A stretch of DNA of 64,000 nt from Flavobacterium hydrophilum. Its GTDB lineage: Bacteria > Bacteroidota > Bacteroidia > Flavobacteriales > Flavobacteriaceae. Made by a program: the position numbers and the translations under genes. The notes below the pieces were generated by a model. The model saw only the letters and a list, made by a program, of their open reading frames with translations, ran no database searches and was not told where the DNA came from. Shown here one piece after another: positions 17,473 through 27,117 of the stretch; within the stretch, counting starts at the first letter, position 1, and the number at the start of each line of letters is the position of its first letter. The DNA lies in contig NZ_QJHL01000003.1 in NCBI RefSeq assembly GCF_003202405.1, positions 372,001 through 436,000 of the forward strand, given 5' to 3'.

Positions 17473-18597
17473 TTAAATTTTATAGATATTAATTTCTCTG
17501 CTTCGGGCAACAACTTTCCATTGGTCACAAATTTGATGGCTTTTGTTTATTACCTGAACGGAATCATACAATGCGCAGGTAGGACAGACATGATAAGGAA
17601 GTGCGTAAACGGTATCGCCAATTTTATATTTGTTTATTCCTCGATTTTCCAAAATCAGATGTTCTTCCGAATGCGATGTCGGGATTAGATTTTCATCATT
17701 TAAAATAATTAATCGTTTTTCAATTGGATTTTCTGAAGCAACAGCTTTGTAACCAATATCAATACAAAGTGTAGCATTTGTTGGTTTTGAAATTATGGTT
17801 CCAACGATAACTAAAGCAGGTTTGAATTTTTGTTCAGGTAAATGAATCTGATAATTTGAATCCCAAAAAACAAAGGTTCCCGGACTGCATTCTACATTTT
17901 CCTGCGTGGCATAAAATGGAAAAGTATTAGAACCGCCAGCAACAATTTTTAATTTATAACCCAGTTTTTGTTCCATCGCTTCTGTTTTTTCTTTGATCTC
18001 AGAAAATGAATTTGAAGCGGTATTTATTCGTTCTTCGACACTGCCTTTTAAATGGCCGTCGTAAATATGAATGCCTTCAAAATGAAGATTTTTTAAGTTA
18101 GTTATTTTATCTGCTAATGTGGTCCAGTCTTGCGAAACCGAATATCCGGTTCTGTCCATTCCGGTGTTCAAATCCAGATAAACGGGTAGTTTTAAATCAT
18201 TTATTTTCGCAATATCATCTAAGGCTTTCGCCGATTCGAGATTGTCTGTAATTGTTGAAAAACTGACGCTTGGATATTTATGAATTAACGAAATCCATCT
18301 TTCTTTTTTAATTCCAACTGGTTGATAGGCCAGGAGAACGTCCGGAATCTCATGCATTGCAGCAAGTTCAGCTTCGGCAATTGTGGCACATTTTATTTTT
18401 TTGATGTTGTAAATTTTAAACAACTCCAGAATTTCACCAATTTTATGTGTTTTGATGTGAGGTCTTAATTTTTGAGTGTCACCGTTTACCGAACCAATAA
18501 GGCATTCAAGATTAAACCGGATACGATCTTCGTAAACAGCCAGAAATGGAGTGTCAACAGGGATTTCGGATTTAATTTCCCACCAGTTTTCTTTCAT
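17473..18597 (-). CDS. D-serine dehydratase-like / D-threonine aldolase-family PLP enzyme
   Basis: 374 residues with the alanine-racemase-type PLP barrel. Lys49 in RPHIKTHK is the expected Schiff-base lysine. Near the C-terminus the metal site reads YHVCPTC, giving His336-x-Cys338. From family knowledge, eukaryotic-type D-serine dehydratases use His-x-Cys for zinc, whereas D-threonine aldolases use His-x-Asp, so I favour D-serine dehydratase. A dehydratase would release 2-aminoacrylate, and a RidA gene lies just upstream in the same operon, which fits. The exact substrate is unproven. Confidence 0.85.
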   Translation of the reverse strand: MKENWWEIKSEIPVDTPFLAVYEDRIRFNLECLIGSVNGDTQKLRPHIKTHKIGEILELFKIYNIKKIKCATIAEAELAAMHEIPDVLLAYQPVGIKKERWISLIHKYPSVSFSTITDNLESAKALDDIAKINDLKLPVYLDLNTGMDRTGYSVSQDWTTLADKITNLKNLHFEGIHIYDGHLKGSVEERINTASNSFSEIKEKTEAMEQKLGYKLKIVAGGSNTFPFYATQENVECSPGTFVFWDSNYQIHLPEQKFKPALVIVGTIISKPTNATLCIDIGYKAVASENPIEKRLIILNDENLIPTSHSEEHLILENRGINKYKIGDTVYALPYHVCPTCALYDSVQVINKSHQICDQWKVVARSREINIYKI

Positions 18598-18682
18598 AAC
18601 TTCAGTTTGTTTTGAAAAGTAATAAATTTCTCATTTTCGTAATCTCTATAAAATTGAGAAGTTATTTGAGTTTGTAAAAGAC

Positions 18683-19150
18683 TTAATACAATTCAAAAAG
18701 CGCTTCAACTTCAACAGGAATGTTATCAGGCAGTGATCCAAAACCGACAGCACTTCTAACCCCAATTCCGTTTTCCTGTCCCCATACTTCTGCAAATAAT
18801 TCGCTACAGCCATTGATTACATAAGGGTGACTTAAGAAATCAGAAGTGCAATTTACCATTCCTAAGACTTTTATAACTCTTTTGATTTTGTCTAAGCTTC
18901 CAAGATGTGTGACGATGGTCGAAAGCATGGTTAGCCCAACTTGTCTGGCAGCCCGTTTTCCTTCTTCAATATCCATATCATCACCGATTCTACCAATAAT
19001 TAAGGATTTGTCATCACGAACCGGACCGTGACCTGAAAGATACAGATATTTCCCATCAACCAGATAAGGTTTGTAAATACCAAGAGGCTGTGGCGCGGGA
19101 GGTAATGACAGACCTAATGATTCAAATTTTTCTTGTGGTAATAAATTCAT
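18683..19150 (-). CDS. RidA family enamine/imine deaminase
   Basis: 155 residues of the RidA/YjgF fold, with YLSGHGPV, the helix KRAARQVGLTMLSTI and the conserved GVRSAVGFGSLPDNIPVEVEA. Arg132 corresponds to the catalytic arginine and the VEVEA glutamate is also present. RidA proteins hydrolyse 2-aminoacrylate and related enamines that damage PLP enzymes. It starts four bases after the permease stop and precedes the D-serine dehydratase-like gene by 85 bases. Confidence 0.9.
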   Translation of the reverse strand: MNLLPQEKFESLGLSLPPAPQPLGIYKPYLVDGKYLYLSGHGPVRDDKSLIIGRIGDDMDIEEGKRAARQVGLTMLSTIVTHLGSLDKIKRVIKVLGMVNCTSDFLSHPYVINGCSELFAEVWGQENGIGVRSAVGFGSLPDNIPVEVEALFELY

Positions 19151-19154
19151 ATTG

Positions 19155-20477
19155 TTAATGTATAATTGAGTTTAAAATAAAAATGAAAATAATTCCAAGA
19201 ATGGAAACTAATGATTCCATAACCGTCCAGGACTTAAAAGTGTCTTTCAGGCTGACATTAAAATATTCTTTGAACATCCAGAAACCCGGATCGTTTACAT
19301 GCGAGCACATCAAACTTCCGGCTCCTACTGATAAAACTAATAGATTAGGATCAAGGTTATTAGTTTGTAATAAAGGTAATAAAACGCTCGCAGTCATTAA
19401 TCCGGCCGCCGTGGCAGAACCAACGCATATTCTGATAATGGCAGCCATAATCCAGGCCAGCAAATATGGATGAATATTGATTTGGGTTAAAGCTGAAACG
19501 ATGGCTTCGTTTACGCCACTCACAGTCATGACCTCTTTTAAACTTCCAGCACCTCCCACAATTAACACAATCAGGGCGACATCTTTTATCGCGATAGCAT
19601 AATCATCCATTACAGATTGCAGGCTTCGGTTCATTCTTAATCCTAAAGTGTATGTACAAAGTAGTAATGAAATAAGCATGATTATACTGGGTTCACCAAC
19701 AGTTTTACAGACGTTAATTAGTGTTTGGTTGCTTGAGAATAAAGGCAATAATGAAGTCAGTGTTAGGCCAAAAACAGGAAATAAAGCAGAAAACAAACTG
19801 ATTGAAAAACCCGGAAGCTTACCAATAGTATTGGAAACTTCTTCAACATTTAAAATTGCAGAGTCAGATTCGGTTTGGATGTTTTTAAGCAGATTCGAAA
19901 ATAGTAAGCCTGCTATAAAAATGGTAGGAACGGCAATTATAATTCCATAGAGTAAAACAAGTCCAATATCAGCATTCAAAATGCTGCTCAAAGCCATTGG
20001 TGATGGATGCGGAGGCAAAAAACCATGAGCTACAGAAAGGGAAGCAAGCATTGGGATTCCCAGATATACTTTTGATAATTTAAATTGATGAGCGACAGAA
20101 AATATTAAAGGAACTAATAATACAAATCCAACACTGTAGAAAAGTGGAATTCCAACGATAAATCCGGTTATCATTAATCCCAGACGAAGGTATTTTTTAC
20201 CTGTCCATTCCATGACCGTTTTAGCAATAACATTGGCAGCGCCTGAAGAAACCGTTAGCTTACCAATGCAGGTTCCAAAAACGATGATTAAGGTAATAGA
20301 ACTCAACATTTCGCCTAATCCTTTTTGAATCGTTTGTGGCAGGGAATTCATAGGAATGCCTAAAAAAAGACCGGCAAAGAGAGCTGTTATAATAAAAGCA
20401 AGAAAAGCATTGATCTTGAACCAGGCTATTTGAATGATTAAAAAAGCAATACAAAGTGCAAGAATTACGATGCTCAT
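19155..20477 (-). CDS. GntP-family permease
   Basis: 440 residues with about twelve hydrophobic helices. The conserved HGFLPPHPSPMAL motif of the gluconate:H+ symporter (GntP) family is present, as is the C-terminal GSATAAGLMTASVLL segment. Some GntP relatives carry D-serine instead of gluconate. Given the linked D-serine dehydratase-like enzyme, RidA and dipeptidase, and the absence of sugar-acid kinase genes, I infer D-amino acid uptake. It is the first gene of the operon. Confidence 0.88.
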   Translation of the reverse strand: MSIVILALCIAFLIIQIAWFKINAFLAFIITALFAGLFLGIPMNSLPQTIQKGLGEMLSSITLIIVFGTCIGKLTVSSGAANVIAKTVMEWTGKKYLRLGLMITGFIVGIPLFYSVGFVLLVPLIFSVAHQFKLSKVYLGIPMLASLSVAHGFLPPHPSPMALSSILNADIGLVLLYGIIIAVPTIFIAGLLFSNLLKNIQTESDSAILNVEEVSNTIGKLPGFSISLFSALFPVFGLTLTSLLPLFSSNQTLINVCKTVGEPSIIMLISLLLCTYTLGLRMNRSLQSVMDDYAIAIKDVALIVLIVGGAGSLKEVMTVSGVNEAIVSALTQINIHPYLLAWIMAAIIRICVGSATAAGLMTASVLLPLLQTNNLDPNLLVLSVGAGSLMCSHVNDPGFWMFKEYFNVSLKDTFKSWTVMESLVSILGIIFIFILNSIIH

Positions 20478-20505
20478 TTTGGTTGGTTTTGAAAGTAAGG
20501 AAATT

Positions 20506-20513
20506 CAAATATA
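20506..20513 (-). promoter_or_regulatory. TATATTTG -7 element of the permease operon
   Basis: Read on the minus strand, TATATTTG fits TAnnTTTG exactly. It lies 28 bases before the permease ATG. Confidence 0.5.
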
Positions 20514-20541
20514 TAAATTATTTGTATTCAACGCGTTTTTT

Positions 20542-20579
20542 TTGCATAAAACTGCATTTTTTTTGCAAAATGATTGCAA
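20542..20579. promoter_or_regulatory. Operator region of the permease operon
   Basis: Several TGCA palindromes lie close together, including a 16-base match (20552-20567) to the hexosaminidase upstream region. GCAAAATGATTGCAA at 20565-20579 is the 13-of-15 match to the DeoR-promoter palindrome. All lie upstream of the TATATTTG element, a position usual for activation, though looping repression is possible. Confidence 0.5.
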
Positions 20580-20649
20580 GAGTTCATAATTTGAAACCAG
20601 CATGAGATGAAATCAGTCTTCTTTTTTATCTTTATATAAAATTATAAAA

Positions 20650-21414
20650 ATGAAAATTGCACTTATTCAGTCAGATCTTTATTGGGAAGAGGCTTTTAAA
20701 AACAGAAATCAGTTTGAAACTAAAATCAATCAAATCGATTCAGATGTTGATTTAGTAATTCTTCCTGAAATGTTTTCGACAGGATTTACTATGAATGCGT
20801 CACAAATGGCTGAAACTATGCGAGGGGAAACAGTTGCCTGGATGCAGGCTTTAGCTAAAAATAAAAATTGCGCAGTTGCAGGAAGTTTAATTATTTCAGA
20901 AAATAAAGAATACTATAATCGCTTCGTATTTGTTTTTCCATCAGGGGAAATCCAATTTTATGATAAAAGACATTTGTTTACCCTGGCGGGAGAAGATAAA
21001 GTGTATACGGCAGGGAACAAAAAACAAATCGTTGAATATTTAGGCTGGAAGATTTGCCTGCAGGTTTGTTATGATTTGCGTTTTCCCGTATTTGTCAGAA
21101 ATGTAGAAAATTATGATTTAATTATATATGTCGCCAACTGGCCAAAAGTAAGGATTAATGCATGGGATATTTTGTTAAAAGCCCGTGCAGTTGAAAACCT
21201 TGCTTATGTAGTTGGAGTAAACAGAACAGGTCTTGATGCGAATAGTCATGAATATAACGGACATTCGCAAGCAGTTGATTATTTAGGTAATTCTATTTTA
21301 GAACCTCAGGAAAACGAAGGTGTTTTTGTAGTTGAATTAGATAAAAACATAATGTTGGAAACCCGAAAAAAAATGGATTTCCTGAGTGATAAAGACAGGT
21401 TTGAAATTGACTAA
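20650..21414 (+). CDS. Carbon-nitrogen hydrolase (omega-amidase-like)
   Basis: 254 residues of the nitrilase superfamily. The catalytic triad is Glu40 (ILPEMF), Lys106 (YDKRHLF) and Cys140 (VCYDLRFPVF). The YDKRHLFTLAGED segment and the length match the Nit2/YafV omega-amidase branch, which deamidates alpha-ketoglutaramate or alpha-ketosuccinamate as a repair step. It is monocistronic. Its stop overlaps the stop of the convergent gene by four bases. Confidence 0.9.
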   Translation: MKIALIQSDLYWEEAFKNRNQFETKINQIDSDVDLVILPEMFSTGFTMNASQMAETMRGETVAWMQALAKNKNCAVAGSLIISENKEYYNRFVFVFPSGEIQFYDKRHLFTLAGEDKVYTAGNKKQIVEYLGWKICLQVCYDLRFPVFVRNVENYDLIIYVANWPKVRINAWDILLKARAVENLAYVVGVNRTGLDANSHEYNGHSQAVDYLGNSILEPQENEGVFVVELDKNIMLETRKKMDFLSDKDRFEID

Positions 21415-23102
21415 AAAGCAGTTTTCTTTCTCTTTTTTTCAGCCTTTTGCTTGTCCTCTTCCTTCTTTTTCTCTAATGCAGGATCGAAAGGAATACTTAA
21501 ATCCAAAGTTTCAATTTTGTCCCAATTGGCGTGCAGATCAATTTCTTCCTGATAATAAAAAACTTCTTCGGCATATCTTTTTTCTAAATAATTACCGGGG
21601 TCATAGCTTTTATTTTTATTATCATCATAAATTATTCGGACTGTATACACACTTGGTTCTAAAAGCAGAAAATCGAATTTAGTCTGCGATTCAGAATACT
21701 CGCTGGTCAGTACAACATCTCCTTTTTTATTGGTTAATTCAACAATGATCGGGAAACGTTTTACATTCTGTAAGTTTAATGTAAGATTGCCATATTCCTC
21801 TACTTCACGCGTATTCAGCTTATAGGATAAAGTGTCATTTGATTTTTCGTTAAGATCAGTCAATGCGCCGGGAAAAAACGTGAAATTATATTTTTGTGCG
21901 GGATCTTTTTTAAAATCAAAATATAACTTTTGCTCAAACTCATCATATTCCGTTGTATAAGGAACTGCAGTTGAATCCTTGTTAACTAATTGTATTTTCG
22001 ACTTATCAAATTTAACAAGCGGAGTAGCCGTTTCAAGAGTGAATCTGTCCCTGAAATGTATCACACCATTTTGCAAAGCAGTAATATTCAGAGAGTCTTT
22101 TTTCTGGTTTTTAATTTTAAAATTGAACTTTTTATCGTAATTGTCCTTACTGATTTCAAGGGATAATGAATCCACTTTTATGGGTTTGTACCAAATTTGA
22201 AGCGAATCCTTTTTTGGAAATTGCGTTATAATCGTTTCAAGAACTTCATTGCCGTTCTTTAATACAATTTTAGGTTTTGAGTTTTTGAAATTCTGCTTTC
22301 CTTCATACGGAAGTAATAATCGGTTCCCGGATGCCTGGATTGGTTTGAACGCTTTTAACGGAAGTTGTTCCTTAAATAATTCCAATTCAAAAACAGTGTC
22401 GTTTGGTATCGTTATATGCTGTTTTAAAAAACCAATTTTATCATCTTTCGGGTTAAATTTATTATTGTTTCCTTTGTCTTTTAATGCTACTAAAAGATAT
22501 TTTCCGGCTTTTAAATTTTCTAATCTAAAAGTGGTTAAGCTGTCTAGAGTATTGGTTATATAACGTGGGTTCTCTTTATAAATAACAGAATCTTTAAATT
22601 TATCATTAACCTCATAAAGCATAACAGTTACAAAATTATCGGCAGTTTTACTGTAAGAGTCTTTTATTCTTCCGTTTAGGGCAAGAGAATCAATATAACT
22701 TCCTGTTGAAAATACATATTTAAATTGATTATACGGATTACCTTCATTATTGTCTGCAATACTTTGTCCGAAATTCAGACTGTACGTCGTGTTGGGCTGT
22801 AAAGTGTCTAAAATCTTTATACTTATAAATTTGCTCGCATTTGTAGGTGTAATAATAGGTGGCGTTTTCATTGGAGGAGAAATGATCAGCTGCTTATTGG
22901 TATTTTTGAGCTTTACATATTCATCAAATGTCAGGATGATTTCATCAGCCTTGAATTCAGTACTGAAGTTTTTAGGTGAGCTTGATTTTAAAATAGGAGC
23001 AAGTGTATCTTTTAAACCTCCTGTTATGCTGCCACGCTTTGCGCAGCTCATCATTAAAAATATCAATAAAAAAGTAAAATATTTTAAGCTGTTTTTCAAC
23101 AT
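21411..23102 (-). CDS. Ig-like domain lipoprotein
   Basis: About 563 residues from the Met at the lipoprotein signal MLKNSLKYFTFLLIFLMMSC, with Cys20 as lipidation site. An upstream in-frame Met 11 codons earlier is unlikely. The first domain (SSPKNFSTEFKADEIILTF, NTTYSLNFGQSIADNNEGN) is the Bacteroidota-type bacterial Ig-like (Big_5) domain. Further beta-rich repeats follow, with a highly charged Lys/Glu C-terminus. It is probably an outer-membrane-linked lipoprotein conserved in Bacteroidota. Function unknown. Confidence 0.85.
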   Translation of the reverse strand: MLKNSLKYFTFLLIFLMMSCAKRGSITGGLKDTLAPILKSSSPKNFSTEFKADEIILTFDEYVKLKNTNKQLIISPPMKTPPIITPTNASKFISIKILDTLQPNTTYSLNFGQSIADNNEGNPYNQFKYVFSTGSYIDSLALNGRIKDSYSKTADNFVTVMLYEVNDKFKDSVIYKENPRYITNTLDSLTTFRLENLKAGKYLLVALKDKGNNNKFNPKDDKIGFLKQHITIPNDTVFELELFKEQLPLKAFKPIQASGNRLLLPYEGKQNFKNSKPKIVLKNGNEVLETIITQFPKKDSLQIWYKPIKVDSLSLEISKDNYDKKFNFKIKNQKKDSLNITALQNGVIHFRDRFTLETATPLVKFDKSKIQLVNKDSTAVPYTTEYDEFEQKLYFDFKKDPAQKYNFTFFPGALTDLNEKSNDTLSYKLNTREVEEYGNLTLNLQNVKRFPIIVELTNKKGDVVLTSEYSESQTKFDFLLLEPSVYTVRIIYDDNKNKSYDPGNYLEKRYAEEVFYYQEEIDLHANWDKIETLDLSIPFDPALEKKKEEDKQKAEKKRKKTAF

Positions 23103-23256
23103 AACGATTTGTGATTTAATTCCACAAAATAACAACTATATTTGTTTTAATCGAAATTTTTTATGGTTTTATTAGGTTTTGAAAACTGGTCTTAAAGTTG
23201 GGTTTTAAATTCTGGAAAAAGATATGTCAGTAATTTTCAAACGGGATATAATTTCT

Positions 23257-23264
23257 TACATTTG
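23257..23264 (+). promoter_or_regulatory. TACATTTG -7 promoter element
   Basis: An exact TAnnTTTG match 24-31 bases before the TTG start codons of the next lipoprotein gene. Confidence 0.55.
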
Positions 23265-23287
23265 GTTTCCAATTTAATTTGCAGGTT

Positions 23288-24292
23288 TTGAAAAAGAGTT
23301 TCATTTGGGTATTGCTATTTTTTTTACTGATTTCATGCAGTGAAAATAACAAACCAATTGTTTCTTTTTATTACTGGAAAACCATCTTCAAATTATCTGA
23401 AACAGAAAAGGAAACGCTTCGTGAAAATAATGTGCGGAAAATTTATATCCGCTATTTTGATATTGATTTACATCCAAAAGATACAAATCCGATTCCTTTA
23501 AGTCCAATTCATTTTAAAGAAACAATGGATGGTTTTAATATCGTTCCTGTAATTTACATCAAAAATAAAGTAATGCTGAAACCGAATCTTGATGTGGAAG
23601 ATTTAGCTAAAAAAGCTGTCGGACTGATAAACGAAATCAATTCTAAAAATAAAATTTCCAGCAAAGAAATTCAAATCGACTGTGACTGGACACTTACGAG
23701 CAAGGATAATTATCTGAAATTTATTGAGGTATTCAAGAAACTTTCAAAGAAGAAACTTTCAGCAACAATACGGCTTCATCAGATAAAATATTTCAGAAAA
23801 ACGAAGATACCAAATGTCGATTCCGGAGTTTTGATGTACTATAACATGGGAACGATTGCTACTGATTCTTCAAACTCTGTTTACGACAGGAAAATTGCGG
23901 AACGTTATCTGAAAAGTTTAAAAAAATATCCGCTGCATCTCGATTTTGCTTTGCCAATATATTCCTGGGCGGTTCATATCAAAAACAATAAAGTGGTTGG
24001 ATTGCGATCAAAAATAAATGTTTCAGAACTTAAAAAAGATAAAAATTTTGAAGAAACCGGTGCTGTTTTTTTTAAGGTCAGACATTCTAATTATAAAAAT
24101 GGCATATTTTATGAAGAAAATGATGTGCTGAAAATCGAAGCCATTTCATCAGAAGATTTAATTGAGATGGCAGAAGATTTAAATAATCATTCTGTGCAGA
24201 AACCAAATGAAATTATTTTTTACGACTTAGACGAATTCAATTTAAAAAACTATGAAAAGAATATTTTTGAGCAAGTTATTTCTTGTTTCTAG
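23288..24292 (+). CDS. Lipoprotein, unknown function (TTG start)
   Basis: About 334 residues from TTG at 23288 (another TTG lies nine bases earlier). The N-terminus MKKSFIWVLLFFLLISC is a lipoprotein signal with Cys17. The rest alternates strand and helix segments (VRKIYIRYFDIDLHP, FNIVPVIYIKNKVM, EIQIDCDWTLTSKDNYLKFI, LSATIRLHQIKYF, LHLDFALPIYSWAVH) in the manner of a TIM-barrel glycosidase-like fold, but I cannot assign a family. It overlaps the next gene by 41 bases, so translation is probably coupled. Confidence 0.75.
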   Translation: MKKSFIWVLLFFLLISCSENNKPIVSFYYWKTIFKLSETEKETLRENNVRKIYIRYFDIDLHPKDTNPIPLSPIHFKETMDGFNIVPVIYIKNKVMLKPNLDVEDLAKKAVGLINEINSKNKISSKEIQIDCDWTLTSKDNYLKFIEVFKKLSKKKLSATIRLHQIKYFRKTKIPNVDSGVLMYYNMGTIATDSSNSVYDRKIAERYLKSLKKYPLHLDFALPIYSWAVHIKNNKVVGLRSKINVSELKKDKNFEETGAVFFKVRHSNYKNGIFYEENDVLKIEAISSEDLIEMAEDLNNHSVQKPNEIIFYDLDEFNLKNYEKNIFEQVISCF

Positions 24293-26573
24293 TGCCTCTT
24301 TACTTTTTGTTTACGGAATAATTTCTGCCTGTGGAGGTGGTGATGATTGGGATTATTTTGGTTATAATTCGAATTTTACACCGGAAACATTTGCAGATAA
24401 ATCATACTCGCCGCTTTTTTTGTCAGGCAGTATTTTTTATGGAATAGGCTTTGATAATGGTCATAATTCCCGCTTTAATGGAAATATAAAGTCAGATTGG
24501 GGAGTCTATCTGAAAGGGAAAGCAGACACTACTGCTGTAAACTATTTTCTGATTGGTGATGAAAAACCAGTTTCTTATGATGATCGAAATAAACCTGCTG
24601 CCAATAAAACAGAAATAGAGCAGCTTCATGTTTTTTTAAAAACCAAAAAAGAGAATAAGGCTTCTTTAAAATGGGGAAAGAAAATTAGCCTGAAAGATGA
24701 TAAAATTAAAAGTTTTATTGAGTTTTTATATTTGGCACAAAAAATAGAAACGGTGTCAATTGGAGAAGATTACTGGAGTTATGATCCCGTTGTGGCCAAA
24801 ACATTTAAAGACTTAAAAATGATTCAGTCGATCGAGAATGTTTATAATACGACATCAGATCCTTTTTTGAAAAACAGATACTGGTTTTTGACGATGAAAG
24901 CACGTTTTTACAGTACTGATAAACAAAAAGCGATTTTGTTTTTTAATAAAACGGAGAATTCGGCACCCAAAAACATTCTGTATTATCGTGCACTTTCATA
25001 TGTGGCAGGAATAAATTATCAACAGAAAAAGTATGCAGTTTCGAATTATCAGTATGCTCAGGTATTTGATAAATGTCCTGAATTGAGAGTGGTTACAGCA
25101 TATTGCTTTAATCCAAAAAGCGATATCGATTGGAATAAATCATTGGCGATGGCCAAAAATAATAAAGAGAAAGCTGCTCTTTGGGCAATTCACGGTTATC
25201 ATAAAGATGAAAAACAAGCGATTGAAAAGATTTACGAACTGGATCCGAAAAGTGAACATTTAAATTATCTGGTAACACGATTAGTAAACAGACAGGAAGA
25301 AGGTATAAATAATTCCTTTAAGCAGGATGCAGGAGAAAATCTTCCGGCGAAGCAACAATCAATTGCAGAAAACAGAACTGAAAATTATGCGAAACTGGAT
25401 AAAAATGTATTCGATTTAATTGCTAAAATTTCCGGAGCAGGCAATACAGAAAGACCTTATTTATGGGATATTGCATTAGGATATCTGCAAACATTAAAAG
25501 GCGATTTTGCAAACGCAGATAAAAATTTTGATAAAGCTGAAAAAACACTTCCGAAAACAGAATTAGCAGGTTATCAGTTAAGGCTATTAAGGTTTGTAAA
25601 TAATATGAGCAAAATTGATAAGCTTACAGATAAAAATGAAAAAACAATTCTGGCTGATTTGAACTGGCTTTATAATGAACTCCCAAAGACTTATAAAGGA
25701 CAGGAATTTCGTTATGAAAATGCAGCACAATGGAGTAAAAATTATTTGGCAGTTTTATATAAAGCAAAAGCAAATCCTGTAATGGCTGAGCTTTTTGGCT
25801 CTTCGAATTATGGATATTGGGGTTCGGGAAACACTTTCTATGATAATGAAAAAGATTTATTAGACATGAAAGCGTTCTTGAGTAAATCCAATAAAACTGA
25901 CATTGAGAAAATTGCCGCTGGAATTTATCATTTAAAATTAAAGGACATTAATAATTTTCAGGCAGTTCAGGCGACTTATAAAAACAAAATTCCCGAAGCT
26001 ATTGCCTTTATGCAGCAGACAGATTCTGTTCAGTACTATACTTTTTTAGGAAATCCGTTTAATGGAAGTATAAAAGATTGTCATGATTGCGATCATGCGG
26101 CTTATCAAAAAAAGAAATATACTCAAATAGAATTTTTAACTACCATAAAAGCGATGCAGGATAAAATTGCTCAAAAGGAAGATGTTTATACTAATAGTTT
26201 ATTATTAGGAAATGCATTTTATAATATTACTTATTTTGGAAACGGCAGAACCTTTTACGAAATTAGTATATCAAGTGATGATTCCGGCACTTATTCCTGC
26301 GATATTTCTAAGATGTATTATAAAAAAGCATTTGATGCAGCAGCAACAAAAGAACAAAAAGCGAAATGTATATATATGATTGCAAAATGTGAGCGAAACG
26401 ATTATTATAATAATAAATATAAAAATGTCAGCTGGTGGGAGAGACAGGATGATAAAATTAATTTTATTGCCTGGGAAGCATTTAAAACATTGAACAAAGA
26501 GTATTCTGATACAAAATACTATCAGGATGTAATTGTAGAATGTGGTTATTTTAATACATACGTGAATCAATAA
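24252..26573 (+). CDS. Large lipoprotein with TPR-like helical repeats
   Basis: 773 residues. The signal ends in YGIISACGGGDDWDYFGY, with Cys27 as a plausible lipidation site. Helical pairs such as ENVYNTTSDPFLKNRYWFLTMKARF and GDFANADKNFDKAEKTLPK suggest tetratricopeptide-like repeats through the middle. CHDCDH near residue 615 could bind a metal. I do not recognise the function. It overlaps the preceding lipoprotein gene and is followed four bases later by the epimerase gene, so all three may share a transcript. Confidence 0.75.
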   Translation: MKRIFLSKLFLVSSASLLFVYGIISACGGGDDWDYFGYNSNFTPETFADKSYSPLFLSGSIFYGIGFDNGHNSRFNGNIKSDWGVYLKGKADTTAVNYFLIGDEKPVSYDDRNKPAANKTEIEQLHVFLKTKKENKASLKWGKKISLKDDKIKSFIEFLYLAQKIETVSIGEDYWSYDPVVAKTFKDLKMIQSIENVYNTTSDPFLKNRYWFLTMKARFYSTDKQKAILFFNKTENSAPKNILYYRALSYVAGINYQQKKYAVSNYQYAQVFDKCPELRVVTAYCFNPKSDIDWNKSLAMAKNNKEKAALWAIHGYHKDEKQAIEKIYELDPKSEHLNYLVTRLVNRQEEGINNSFKQDAGENLPAKQQSIAENRTENYAKLDKNVFDLIAKISGAGNTERPYLWDIALGYLQTLKGDFANADKNFDKAEKTLPKTELAGYQLRLLRFVNNMSKIDKLTDKNEKTILADLNWLYNELPKTYKGQEFRYENAAQWSKNYLAVLYKAKANPVMAELFGSSNYGYWGSGNTFYDNEKDLLDMKAFLSKSNKTDIEKIAAGIYHLKLKDINNFQAVQATYKNKIPEAIAFMQQTDSVQYYTFLGNPFNGSIKDCHDCDHAAYQKKKYTQIEFLTTIKAMQDKIAQKEDVYTNSLLLGNAFYNITYFGNGRTFYEISISSDDSGTYSCDISKMYYKKAFDAAATKEQKAKCIYMIAKCERNDYYNNKYKNVSWWERQDDKINFIAWEAFKTLNKEYSDTKYYQDVIVECGYFNTYVNQ

Positions 26574-26577
26574 TGTT

Positions 26578-26982
26578 ATGGTAAATAAAATTGAACATAT
26601 AGGAATTGCGGTAAAAGATATTGATGATGCCAATATTTTGTTTGAGAAGCTATTAGGTATTCCGTCTTATAAAACCGAAACGGTAGATTCAGAAAATGTG
26701 GTAACTTCTTTTTTTCAGACAGGAACCAATAAGATTGAACTTTTGATGGCGACAAATTCTGAAAGCCCAATTGCTAAGTTTTTAGAAAAAAAAGGAGAAG
26801 GAATCCATCATATAGCTTTTGATGTTGATGATATAGAAGCAGAAATTGCCCGATTAAAAAGTGAAGGTTTTGTTTTGATAAATGAAAATCCAAAACCAGG
26901 AGCCGACAATAAAATGGTGGTTTTTTTGCATCCTAAAAGTATAAACGGTGTTTTAGTTGAGCTTTGTCAGGAAATTAAATAA
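26578..26982 (+). CDS. mce: Methylmalonyl-CoA epimerase
   Basis: 134 residues of the vicinal-oxygen-chelate fold in two beta-alpha-beta3 halves. Metal ligands are expected at His (KIEHIGIAV), Glu/Gln of NKIELLMA, His (GIHHIAFDV) and Glu (GVLVEL). It interconverts (S)- and (R)-methylmalonyl-CoA in propionate metabolism. It follows a lipoprotein gene by only four bases. The tRNA that hosts the integrative element comes next. Confidence 0.9.
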   Translation: MVNKIEHIGIAVKDIDDANILFEKLLGIPSYKTETVDSENVVTSFFQTGTNKIELLMATNSESPIAKFLEKKGEGIHHIAFDVDDIEAEIARLKSEGFVLINENPKPGADNKMVVFLHPKSINGVLVELCQEIK

Positions 26983-27117
26983 TTTTTAAGGTTTAATAAT
27001 TACTTGATTATCAATTTGATTTTAAATAAGAATCGTTAATATTGAAATTAAGTACAAATGATCCTGTAAAATATTTGGAGCAAATAAAAAATAGTAGTAA
27101 TATTGCATCCTCAAACC

